NCBI GenBank assembly: GCA_017621515.1
Contig: JAGASY010000013.1
Span: 19,982-83,981 of the forward strand
Reading direction: 5' to 3'
Length of the DNA stretch: 64,000 nucleotides
Source: Bacteroidaceae bacterium
GTDB lineage: Bacteria > Bacteroidota > Bacteroidia > Bacteroidales > Bacteroidaceae
Below are positions 1 through 7,535 of this stretch, one piece after another. The notes under the pieces were generated by a model. The model searched no databases. It worked only from the letters and a program-made list of their open reading frames with translations, and was not told where the DNA came from. Each line of letters opens with the position of its first letter. The stretch's first letter is position 1. A program made the translations under genes and the position numbers.

Positions 1-413
1 CCATAACGATACACTGTATCCAACATAGCAACAATATGGCGGACATAAAACGAAGTGCCACTTCCTTTCAAGCGGTTACTTGCAGCCTGCAATTTCTTTA
101 TCATGTCCGATTTCACCTTGCTGTCAATATTGTAATAAGGCTGGAACCGACGCATAATGCTGTCCTGCTCTCGCTGCATCACTGAGTCATTCTTATAGAT
201 AGGGAACTTAAAAGTAGCTATCAGCTGACCATACCGCCAAGGTTTGTCTATATCATACGTATAATTGAACTGCGCATCGCGCGGCATAAAATATACCACC
301 GCCACCGTTGAAAGCAAAACAAGCAACACCTTAAACAAAAGAAGATTCCTCTTCTCCTGTACCAGTTGTTTCCTCCCCTTTGTCGGCTTGGGTGTAAAAA
401 AGTTCCATTTCAT
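1..413 (-). CDS. HD-domain membrane phosphohydrolase (7TM-HD, PgpH/YqfF-like), N-terminal part
   Basis: This is the first 137 codons of a gene that runs off the left edge. It starts at ATG 413-411. The protein opens with a basic cytoplasmic stretch, then one hydrophobic segment at about residues 24-44. After this come MPRDAQFNY and KPWRYGQLIATFKFPIYK, which match the start of the extracellular domain of bacteroidete 7TM receptors with an intracellular HD hydrolase. Family members of this kind hydrolyse cyclic dinucleotides such as c-di-AMP. The 7TM and HD parts would lie outside the window, so the enzymatic role is inferred only from the N-terminus. Confidence 0.75.
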   Translation of the reverse strand, partial: MKWNFFTPKPTKGRKQLVQEKRNLLLFKVLLVLLSTVAVVYFMPRDAQFNYTYDIDKPWRYGQLIATFKFPIYKNDSVMQREQDSIMRRFQPYYNIDSKVKSDMIKKLQAASNRLKGSGTSFYVRHIVAMLDTVYRY

Positions 414-644
414 AATCTATGTATTTCGTGTTATTCATTGCAAACGATTTTCTCATAGCTTGCACATGCAAAAGTACAGAAAAAAAGCAACAAGACAAGA
501 CAAAACGAAAATATTCTGTCCAGAAGCTTCTCTTAAACCATATTGCACACAGTGCACATCCAATCCTGCCATGCAACAGACATAAAAAATATGTTATAAT
601 CCACCCATTAGAAAGACATTTCCACTACACTGAAGAGTAGAAAA

Positions 645-770
645 CAGTGCGCTGAGTTCTCAAATCAACAATGTTGTTTTTATAATCAACAGTGCTGTTT
701 ACAAAATCAACAGTGCTGATTTTATAATCAACAGTGCTGATTTGAGAATTTAGCGCACTGTTTTCAAGTT
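645..770. repeat. Six-unit 21-bp tandem array of near-palindromic motifs (array E)
   Basis: Six units start at 645, 666, 687, 708, 729 and 750, exactly 21 bp apart. Each begins with a near-palindromic 11-mer: CAGTGCGCTGA, CAACAATGTTG, CAACAGTGCTG (three times), TTAGCGCACTG. The outer units are inverted with respect to each other, with TTCTCAAAT on the left mirrored by ATTTGAGAAT on the right, so the whole array is one large imperfect palindrome. It lies in the 650-bp gap between the HD phosphohydrolase gene and thrC. A sister array with the same plan is at 42713-42838. Apart from this array and the terminator at 895-940, I see nothing in 414-1063. Confidence 0.85.
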
Positions 771-894
771 TTCCCTGCACATAATATATGTTTACAAGGC
801 ATTGTACATAATAGTATGCTTCCTTTAAAAATACTGTGCCTTCTTCAAGATATTTGAGCCAATGCCACAGAAATGATTTCAACCGTACAGGGCG

Positions 895-940
895 AAAAAA
901 AATGGTGCGTGCACCGGAAAGACCGTATGCACGCACCAAT
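895..940 (-). terminator. Terminator of the threonine operon
   Basis: Perfect 11-bp stem (TGGTGCGTGCA at 903-913 with TGCACGCACCA at 928-938), followed on the minus strand by a run of eight T (895-902). It lies about 125 bp downstream of the thrC stop codon. Confidence 0.85.
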
Positions 941-1063
941 TCTCTAATTTCTATACCACAGGTAGGGACAATGCCCTTTCTGTATTTCTCTATATTGTTT
1001 CCGTACTCCTTATTATATAGAAGTATTTTCCTTTATGATTATCCGTACTATCCCTCTATATCA

Positions 1064-2365
1064 TCATCGGCTCATAAGATAATCCTTGAAGTCGGCAAAG
1101 TCCTTGCTCATTTCCACACAGTCCTTTTTGCCCTGCATAAAGGCAGCCAGCTTGTCCGGAATAGCCACTTCTGAAGCAATAATCCGTTCTACTGTATCGC
1201 GGAATTTTGCCGGATGTGCAGTTTCAAGGAAGACACCGACCTCATCGGCATGAAGTCCTTCCTTCAGCGCACGATAGCCACACGCACCATGAGGGTCACA
1301 CAAATAGCCAGTCTCATCATACACTTCCCTGATTGTCTCAGCAATCTGTTCGTCAGTGTATGCAGCTCCGCTCACATCCGCACAAACCGCGCCATGATTT
1401 CCTTGATACAAATCATAAATACGGGCAAAATTGCTCGGATCACCCACATCCATCGCATTGGCAATAGTCTGTACCGACGGACGTGGACAATACTCGCCAG
1501 TCTTCAAATAATTATAGAAAATGTCATTTGCATTGTTCGCCGCAATGAAACGCTTTACAGGAAGTCCCATCTTTTTGCCGAACAATCCGGAAGTAATGTT
1601 ACCGAAGTTTCCGGAAGGCACACAGACTACAAGGCGGTCGGCAAGTCCCTTCTTCTTCATCTGGGCATAAGCATAGAAATAATAGAAAGCCTGCGGAAGG
1701 AATCTTGCCACATTGATGGAGTTGGCAGACGTAAGCTTCATGTGCCGATTCAGTTCCTCATCCATGAATGCAGACTTCACCAATGCTTGGCAATCGTCAA
1801 ACACACCATCCACCTCTATGGCTGTAATGTTCTGTCCGAGCGTTGTAAACTGGCATTCCTGTATCGGACTCACCTTACCTTTAGGATAAAGCACATAGAC
1901 ATGTATGCCCTCGACACCAAGGAATCCGTTAGCTACCGCCGAACCCGTATCTCCGGATGTAGCCACAAGCACATTGACCTGTTCATTGCCCTCCTGCTTG
2001 ATGAAATAGCCAAGCAGACGCGCCATGAAGCGTGCACCGACATCTTTGAAGGCAAGAGTCGGTCCGTGGAAAAGTTCAAGACTATAAATATTGTCCGTCA
2101 CTTTCACTACCGGACAGTCAAAGGCAAGTGTATCATACACAATCTGTTTAAGAGTATCAGCCGGAACATCCTCGCCGAAAAAGGCATCGGCAACCGTATA
2201 AGCTATCTCCTGAAACGTCATGTTCTCGATGTTGTCAAAAAATTCCTGAGGCAATGCTTTAATCACTTCAGGCATATAAAGCCCCTTGTCCTCTGCAAGA
2301 CCTTTTACGACAGCCTTGTGCAAGTCTGCCACGGGTGCTTTCTTATTTGTACTGTAAAACTTCAT
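1064..2365 (-). CDS. thrC: Threonine synthase
   Basis: PLP enzyme that converts O-phosphohomoserine to threonine, the last step of the pathway. The 433-residue protein opens with MKFYSTNKKAPVADLHKAV, typical of the long bacterial type. The stretch HGPTLAFKDVGARFMARLLG (about residues 100-119) carries the PLP-binding lysine in the conserved FKD context, and ATSGDTGSAV follows. The GNFGN loop near residue 240 also fits. It is the last gene of thrA - homoserine kinase - thrC, 15 bp after its neighbour, and is followed by a strong terminator. Function is well supported by family and context. Confidence 0.96.
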   Translation of the reverse strand: MKFYSTNKKAPVADLHKAVVKGLAEDKGLYMPEVIKALPQEFFDNIENMTFQEIAYTVADAFFGEDVPADTLKQIVYDTLAFDCPVVKVTDNIYSLELFHGPTLAFKDVGARFMARLLGYFIKQEGNEQVNVLVATSGDTGSAVANGFLGVEGIHVYVLYPKGKVSPIQECQFTTLGQNITAIEVDGVFDDCQALVKSAFMDEELNRHMKLTSANSINVARFLPQAFYYFYAYAQMKKKGLADRLVVCVPSGNFGNITSGLFGKKMGLPVKRFIAANNANDIFYNYLKTGEYCPRPSVQTIANAMDVGDPSNFARIYDLYQGNHGAVCADVSGAAYTDEQIAETIREVYDETGYLCDPHGACGYRALKEGLHADEVGVFLETAHPAKFRDTVERIIASEVAIPDKLAAFMQGKKDCVEMSKDFADFKDYLMSR

Positions 2366-2380
2366 ATCTTATAATGGTTA

Positions 2381-3649
2381 TTATAACTTCATAAATGCTT
2401 TCATAAACTCATCCTTCTTCAGGCAACCATATCCGCCCTGCTTGCACGATTCTTCATCGAAAGTCTCAACTCCGTCAGGCTCAATGCCGGGAGCATAGAT
2501 AAGAAAAGGTACAGGTTCGTTGGTATGTGTACGCAGCTTCACCGGTGTCGGATGGTCTGGCAAGACAGCAATCGCAATCGGCTCAGTCTTTGTGTTCAAA
2601 GCATCGCCCCCATTGCTGCGCACCTCTTCTTCCCATGCTTTGTTGACGCTCTCTGCATATTCCCAAATAGGACGCACTGCACGCTTGTCGAGATTCTCAA
2701 TCGTTGACAACTTCAGGTCAAGTTTACCGTCATGACCGGCTTCATCGCTCGCCTCTATATGCAGATAAACAAAATCGTCTGTCTTCAAAGCTTCAATCGC
2801 CGCCTCAGCCTTGCCCTCATAGTTCGTATCGGCAAGACCGGTTGCCCCTTCTACATCAATACATCTCAGTCCGGCATAATGCCCTATACCTCTAATCAAG
2901 TCCACGGCAGTGATAACAGCTCCGCGCCGAATCTGCGGATATGTCTCCGTCAGCGGCACCATGTCAGGACGATAGCCACCCGCCCACGGCCAGATGCTGT
3001 TGGCAGGGTCTTTCCCTTCCGACACACGCTGTTTGTTCAACGGATGTTCGTCAAGAAGCTTCCGGGATTTCAGAATCAATTCATTAAGAAGGTCTGCCGT
3101 GGCTTGTGCCTCCGGCACTTCCGGCTTCACAAGCAGCGGTCTCCACGGTTGTCCGGGAACATCGTGCGGAGGTGTACATATCAGTCGCTTATCTCCGCCC
3201 TTTATCACCAGCAGATGACGATACTGCACTCCCGTATAGAAATGCACACGTTCACTGCCGAGGTGCTCCTGCAAGTACTTTATCAATACATCACCTTCCT
3301 CCGTCTTGAGATGTCCGGCAGAGTGATTCTTTATGTTATCGCCTTCAATACAGATAAGATTACAGCGTATCGCCATATCGTCGGGAGCCAACTCCACCCC
3401 GATGCTTGCCGCTTCGAGCGGACCGCGCCCTTCATACACATGTGTCTGGTCATAACCGAGAATAGAAGAGTTGGCAACTTCACTTCCCGGATGAAAACCT
3501 TCCGGCACAGTAGAAAGCATTCCCGTGCGTCCTTTCCTTGCCAGCATATCCATGTAAGGAGTGTCGGCATATTGCATCAATGTCTTGCCGCCGAGACTGT
3601 CAACCGCCCAGTCTGCCATCCCGTCGCCAAGTATGATTATATGTTTCAT
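2381..3649 (-). CDS. Homoserine kinase of the PGM-like (apgM/alkaline phosphatase superfamily) type
   Basis: The protein belongs to the cofactor-independent phosphoglycerate mutase superfamily: it opens with MKHIIILGDGMADWAVD, whose metal-binding Asp lies in GDGMAD, and contains GFHPGSEVANSSILGYD. It is not the classical GHMP-type ThrB. Position between thrA and thrC, with no GHMP kinase nearby, matches the TIGRFAM group called proposed homoserine kinase, so it probably phosphorylates homoserine. I chose ATG 3649. An upstream TTG at 3676 would overlap the thrA stop but adds nine residues with no family match. The usual database label, phosphoglycerate mutase, is likely misleading. Confidence 0.85.
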   Translation of the reverse strand: MKHIIILGDGMADWAVDSLGGKTLMQYADTPYMDMLARKGRTGMLSTVPEGFHPGSEVANSSILGYDQTHVYEGRGPLEAASIGVELAPDDMAIRCNLICIEGDNIKNHSAGHLKTEEGDVLIKYLQEHLGSERVHFYTGVQYRHLLVIKGGDKRLICTPPHDVPGQPWRPLLVKPEVPEAQATADLLNELILKSRKLLDEHPLNKQRVSEGKDPANSIWPWAGGYRPDMVPLTETYPQIRRGAVITAVDLIRGIGHYAGLRCIDVEGATGLADTNYEGKAEAAIEALKTDDFVYLHIEASDEAGHDGKLDLKLSTIENLDKRAVRPIWEYAESVNKAWEEEVRSNGGDALNTKTEPIAIAVLPDHPTPVKLRTHTNEPVPFLIYAPGIEPDGVETFDEESCKQGGYGCLKKDEFMKAFMKL

Positions 3650-3672
3650 AAGTTCAGTTCTTAGTCCTTTCG

Positions 3673-6111
3673 TCAAATGTTAGCAATACTCATTATATCG
3701 GCAAAAACTCCTGCCGCCGTAACACTTGCACCGGCTCCATATCCCTGAATCAGCATCGGATAGTCATGATAACGCTCCGTAGTGATAAGAATGATATTGT
3801 TGCTGCCCTCAAGGTCGTAGAAAGGATGATGCTCACCTACTTCCTCCAACGAGACAGAAGCCTTGCCTCCATCGAGCTTCGCCACAAATCTCCAACGCTT
3901 GTTTTCCTTGTCGAGAACCTGACGACGCGCCTCAAAATCGGCATCCAATCCCGGCAAGTCCTGCCAAAACTCATCAAGGGAACCGACAAGCAAGTTGTCC
4001 GGAATGAACAGATGCTTCTCCACATCGCCCTGCTCTATCTCATAGCCTGCCTCACGCGACAGTATGACAAGCTTCCTTATCACATCCTTGCCACTAAGGT
4101 CAACACGAGGGTCCGGCTCCGAATAGCCCTCCTCTTTGGCAAGACGAACCGTCTGGCTGAAAGGAATGTCGGCACTTATGGTGTTAAAGATGAAGTTCAG
4201 CGTACCGCTCAGCACAGCTTCAATCTTCAATATGCGGTCGCCACTGTTTATAAGGTCATTAATCGTATTGATGATTGGCAGACCGGCTCCCACATTTGTT
4301 TCAAACAGGAACTTCACCCCGCGTTTGCGCGCCGTAGCCTTCAGTTCCGCATAGTTCTTATATTCAGACGATGCCGCCACCTTATTGGCAGCCACCACGG
4401 ATATGTTATGTTCAAAGAAGTCGCCATAAAGGGATGCCACCTCCGGACTTGCCGTACAATCAACAAAAACGGAATTGAAGATATTCATGCCGATAACCTC
4501 GTTCTTCAATCTCTCAATATTGCTGGGCTCGCTATGTTTCAGCTGTTCACGATAGTCAGTCAAATCTATCCCCTCACGGTTGAACATGGCATTATGACCA
4601 CTCGCAATGCCCACCACATTGAGTTTCAGTCCGCGTTCTTTCTTCAGCTTCTCACGCTGACCCGCAATCTGCTCTATCAAGCTGCTTCCGACTGTACCTA
4701 CTCCGCAGACAAAGAGGTTAAGCACCTGATATTCCGAGAGAAAAAAACTGTCATGGATGACATTAAGCGTTTTTCTCAACAGTTTGCTCTCCACCACAAA
4801 AGAGATATTCGTTTCGGAAGCACCCTGAGCACAAGCGATGACGCTTATACCGCTGCGTCCGAGAGTGCCGAAAAGCTTTCCGGCGATGCCCGGAGTATGT
4901 TTCATGTTCTCGCCAACCACTGCCACTGTGGCAAGATTGCTCTCGAACTTCATCTTGTACATTGCGCCCATCTCGATTTCCTTGGCGAACTCACGGTTCA
5001 GCACCTCACATGCCTGTTCCGCATCCTCATTGCGCACACCGATGGAGGTACTGTTCTCTGACGATGCCTGACTGACCATGAACACACTGATACCACAGTC
5101 GGCAAGAGCAGAGAATATACGGCGGTTCACACCGATGACACCGACCATAGAGAGACCGGACACCGTGATAAGGCTCGTATTGTTGATGGAAGAGATACCC
5201 TTAATCGCCCGGTTCTCTTCTCCGCATTCCTGCTGTATGATTGTTCCTTTCGCATCCGGACGGAAGGTGTTCTTTATCAGAATCGGAATATTCTTCACAC
5301 ACACAGGATATATAGTAGGAGGATATACCACCTTTGCACCGAAGTTGCAAAGCTCCATCGCCTCCACGTATGAAAGACGATTGATGGTATATGCCGTATT
5401 TATCACTCGCGGATCGGCTGTCATAAAACCATCGACATCCGTCCATATCTCCAGCACATCGGCATCAAGAGCGGCAGCAATGATACTTGCCGTATAGTCA
5501 GAGCCTCCACGTCCGAGATTGGTAATCTCCCCGCTCGACATGTCTGTGGAGATAAAACCCGGGACGAGTGCCACTTTCACTTCTTCCCCGAATCCCTTGA
5601 AAGCCTCGCAGACAAGCGTGTTCGTCAGTTCTGCATTCAAGAAATTCGCCCGCTGCTTCTTCTCGGTCTTGATAAAAGACAAAGAGTCAAACCACTTTGC
5701 GCCTTCAACCAAGGTTGCCACAATATTAGAGGAGATACGCTCACCATAGCTGACAATGGCATTGGAAGTCTTCTCCGACAAATCTTTTATCAGATAAACA
5801 CCCTGATAAATGCTCTTCAAGTCTGCAAGAAGCTCGTCAACCACCGCCAACAAAGCAGTTTTCTTGACAGGATCGGGAATAATGGCATCTATCATCTCAT
5901 GATGGCGCTCTACCATCTCCTTATATGAATCAAGATACGAGATATCACCTTCCTGCGCCAGCTTCGATGTACCGATAAGCTTGTCGGTAATACCGCCGAG
6001 TGCGGAAACAACCACTACCACTGGCTCATCGGCAGCCTCTACAATCTTCTTGACATTGAGAATACTCTCTACGGAACCTACGGATGTTCCGCCAAACTTT
6101 AATACTTTCAT
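3673..6111 (-). CDS. thrA: Bifunctional aspartate kinase / homoserine dehydrogenase I
   Basis: 812 residues, the full size of the fused enzyme. The N-terminal kinase starts MKVLKFGGTSVGSVESI (KFGGTSV signature). Residues about 315-450 hold paired ACT domains, the usual site of feedback binding. The C-terminal half begins around LNLFVCGVGTVGSSLIEQ, a Rossmann GxGxxG motif, and includes ANKVAASSEYKNY and the homoserine dehydrogenase signature GTLNFIFNTI. It catalyses the first and third steps from aspartate towards threonine. First gene of the thr operon; its ATG overlaps the stop codon of a small upstream frame (6108-6167) as ATGA. Confidence 0.97.
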   Translation of the reverse strand: MKVLKFGGTSVGSVESILNVKKIVEAADEPVVVVVSALGGITDKLIGTSKLAQEGDISYLDSYKEMVERHHEMIDAIIPDPVKKTALLAVVDELLADLKSIYQGVYLIKDLSEKTSNAIVSYGERISSNIVATLVEGAKWFDSLSFIKTEKKQRANFLNAELTNTLVCEAFKGFGEEVKVALVPGFISTDMSSGEITNLGRGGSDYTASIIAAALDADVLEIWTDVDGFMTADPRVINTAYTINRLSYVEAMELCNFGAKVVYPPTIYPVCVKNIPILIKNTFRPDAKGTIIQQECGEENRAIKGISSINNTSLITVSGLSMVGVIGVNRRIFSALADCGISVFMVSQASSENSTSIGVRNEDAEQACEVLNREFAKEIEMGAMYKMKFESNLATVAVVGENMKHTPGIAGKLFGTLGRSGISVIACAQGASETNISFVVESKLLRKTLNVIHDSFFLSEYQVLNLFVCGVGTVGSSLIEQIAGQREKLKKERGLKLNVVGIASGHNAMFNREGIDLTDYREQLKHSEPSNIERLKNEVIGMNIFNSVFVDCTASPEVASLYGDFFEHNISVVAANKVAASSEYKNYAELKATARKRGVKFLFETNVGAGLPIINTINDLINSGDRILKIEAVLSGTLNFIFNTISADIPFSQTVRLAKEEGYSEPDPRVDLSGKDVIRKLVILSREAGYEIEQGDVEKHLFIPDNLLVGSLDEFWQDLPGLDADFEARRQVLDKENKRWRFVAKLDGGKASVSLEEVGEHHPFYDLEGSNNIILITTERYHDYPMLIQGYGAGASVTAAGVFADIMSIANI

Positions 6112-6167
6112 TGTGCTGATTTTATTTTTGATTTAGCCGATACAGGCATATACACGTACATGTCCAT
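6108..6167 (-). CDS. Short upstream frame overlapping thrA start (19 codons)
   Basis: ATG at 6167-6165 follows the purine-rich GAGGGGGAGC (6180-6171), the strongest ribosome-binding-like sequence in the leader. The frame encodes MDMYVYMPVSAKSK... and ends in TGA at 6110-6108, which overlaps the thrA ATG (6111-6109) as ATGA. The layout suggests translational coupling: ribosomes loading here would deliver thrA translation. No homology is claimed and expression is inferred only from the arrangement. Confidence 0.4.
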   Translation of the reverse strand: MDMYVYMPVSAKSKIKSAQ

Positions 6168-6394
6168 AACGCTCCCCCTCACAACAGGGGTCTAATTTTA
6201 CTTTTGTAATAAAAAAACGGATTATTCAATATGCTAACAACAGTTAGCCTTTCATATAGAATTTATATATACATCTGCTCAACCCCTAAGGGTCATACCC
6301 TTTGCGGCTGTACTCTTCATACCAGTCCAAACACGGCTGAGATTCATATAATTTGTATATATATTCATCATTTCAGTGACAAATTTCTTAAAAA
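6112..6394 (-). promoter_or_regulatory. Structured leader of the threonine operon, candidate attenuator
   Basis: About 280 nt lie between the predicted start of transcription and thrA. On the minus strand, ACCCCT (6191-6186) can pair either with AGGGGT upstream (6287-6282) or with AGGGG downstream (6179-6175), which is the ribosome-binding region of the second upstream frame. A separate perfect hairpin, GCTAAC/GTTAGC with a 4-nt loop, lies at 6233-6248. The first upstream frame ends at the upstream pairing arm. Mutually exclusive pairings plus short frames are the hallmarks of attenuation, here more likely at translation, since no T-run follows the stems. Mechanism is inference. Confidence 0.45.
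6279..6368 (-). CDS. Candidate leader peptide of the thr operon (29 codons)
   Basis: ATG at 6368-6366 (an in-frame ATG also at 6371) opens a frame beginning MNIYTNYMNLSRVW and ending TGA at 6281-6279, about 25 nt after the predicted transcription start. Four of 29 residues are Thr and four are Met, both end products of the aspartate pathway. Its last codons and stop lie on the arm AGGGGT of the alternative structure. It is less Thr-rich than the E. coli thr leader, so the role is tentative. Confidence 0.4.
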   Translation of the reverse strand: MNIYTNYMNLSRVWTGMKSTAAKGMTLRG

Positions 6395-6399
6395 CGCTG

Positions 6400-6430
6400 C
6401 AAATTTAGAACTTTTTGCAGAGAATACAAA
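6400..6430 (-). promoter_or_regulatory. Promoter of the thr operon (Bacteroidetes -33/-7)
   Basis: On the minus strand, TTTG (6430-6427), 19 bp spacer, TAAATTTG (6407-6400). This is an exact match to the Bacteroidetes consensus TTTG-N19-TAnnTTTG. Transcription should start near 6393. Confidence 0.8.
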
Positions 6431-6552
6431 TTAAAGATGATTTTTTTAGAAGTGACTCCATGTTATTTGTCAACGCAAGGACATATCCGGCAGAGTCCTC
6501 TATTATTTCTTGATTTTACAGGGGCATTTGCAGAACCCCATAAAAGGCCTCC

Positions 6553-7380
6553 ATAAAAAAATTTTTGAATACGATTTTTGAGAGGGTATTCAGTTTTGAC
6601 AAAATGAAAAGCGTACTCCAGCATTCCGATCCAATTTTACAGATTTTCCATTCAAATACTATCTTTTTGATTTTGCCAAATGTTAAAACTCCAAGCCCTC
6701 TGGCACGCGTCAAAATAAAGCTCACTGAACTTTTATCGGAGAATGGGGATTCTGTGCGCATTTCGTGAAGCCTCCGCAAATTGTGAAATAGTGTTTCATC
6801 TTGGAATGGTTCTTTCACATTTATTTATCTCCGGCGAAGAGTCTTTTTGAAAAAAGTACTAAGTTCGCAAATTTTCAGCGCGCTGTTTTTTTCTCCACAG
6901 CGCACTGCAATTTTATTTGCAGTGCGCTGCAAATTCTCTCACTGTGCGCTGAAAATTTGAAAACAGTGCGCTGAAAATAAAAAAACAGTGGGGAATGGAG
7001 AAAAAGCCTGTTTGCTTCGGCTGAAATGTTAAGAAGTGTATAATCCGCAGTTTTGGAAGAACATCTGAACAGGAACTTAAAAATATGTAGATTTTTAAGA
7101 GTGTTTGAAGGTAGGAAAGGTATATTTTTCTATAATTCATTAATAATCAACAGATTATCAGAATATGGAAAACTTTCAAAAATTTGCGTCCGACGCGTTT
7201 TTTTGAAGATTTTGAAAAGTTTTATATTCTATTGATTATCAATCAGTTATCCTTAAACCAAAAATTTCATCTCTTTGTCCTCAATAAAAAAACTCTTCAA
7301 ATGTTAAATTTTCATTTTAGGCGAAAATATCATTTTGTCAAATTGAAAAAGTCGGATTTAGCGTGTTTTTCGCTGTTTAT
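6553..7380 (+). repeat. Long intergenic repeat element, copy A, with 22-bp array
   Basis: Non-coding copy of a family found four times in this window. Order of blocks: CCATAAAAAAATTTTTGAAT at the left end; TTTTGCCAAATGTTAAAA; CCCTCTGGCACGCGTCAAAA; GTGAAATAGTGTTTCAT; CTCCGGCGAAGAGTC; then the array; GAAATGTTAAGAAGTGTATA; TTGCGTCCGACGCG; and AAATGTTAAATTTTCATTTT followed by AAAATATCATTTTGTCAAA. Array 10-mers start at 6876, 6898, 6920, 6942, 6964 and 6986, exactly 22 bp apart, first as CAGCGCRCTG and then inverted as CAGTGCGCTG. The short open frames in it are not conserved between copies. It fills the gap between priA and the thr promoter. Confidence 0.85.
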
Positions 7381-7384
7381 ATGA

Positions 7385-7492
7385 ATGTATTCGACAGACT
7401 TCTCATGTTTCTTTTTGGAAGTATATTCAACAAAGGAATCTGCCAAATACATCCGTAAATCACAGTCGTATAAACATGAGAAGCTTGTCGAA
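7385..7492. repeat. Inverted pair of the ATTCGACAGACT..CTCATG motif next to copy A
   Basis: Arms at 7390-7410 and 7472-7492 are inverted copies that match at 19 of 21 positions. They enclose about 60 bp and sit between the right end of element A and the priA stop codon. The same motif flanks the other long elements. It could also form a long stem in the priA 3' end, but no T-run follows. Confidence 0.7.
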
Positions 7493-7535
7493 GATATCCA
7501 TTTCAAATATTACCCTGTACAATCACAACAGATTC

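Noticed and set aside
645..770. CRISPR-like array
   Set aside because: Units are 21 bp with no unique spacers of regular length, they are near-palindromic, and no cas gene is in the window. The same applies to 42713-42838 and the 22-bp arrays.
1214..2374. Long open frame of 386 codons on the plus strand opposite thrC
   Set aside because: Complementary-strand shadow of a clear thrC gene; the protein has no recognisable family. Similar long shadows opposite thrA, priA and dnaE were dropped for the same reason.
6516..7384. Small open frames inside element A (for example 6516-6818, 6913-7140 and 7184-7384)
   Set aside because: The corresponding frames are broken in the other copies, composition is A/T-rich and they have no domain; they look like chance frames.
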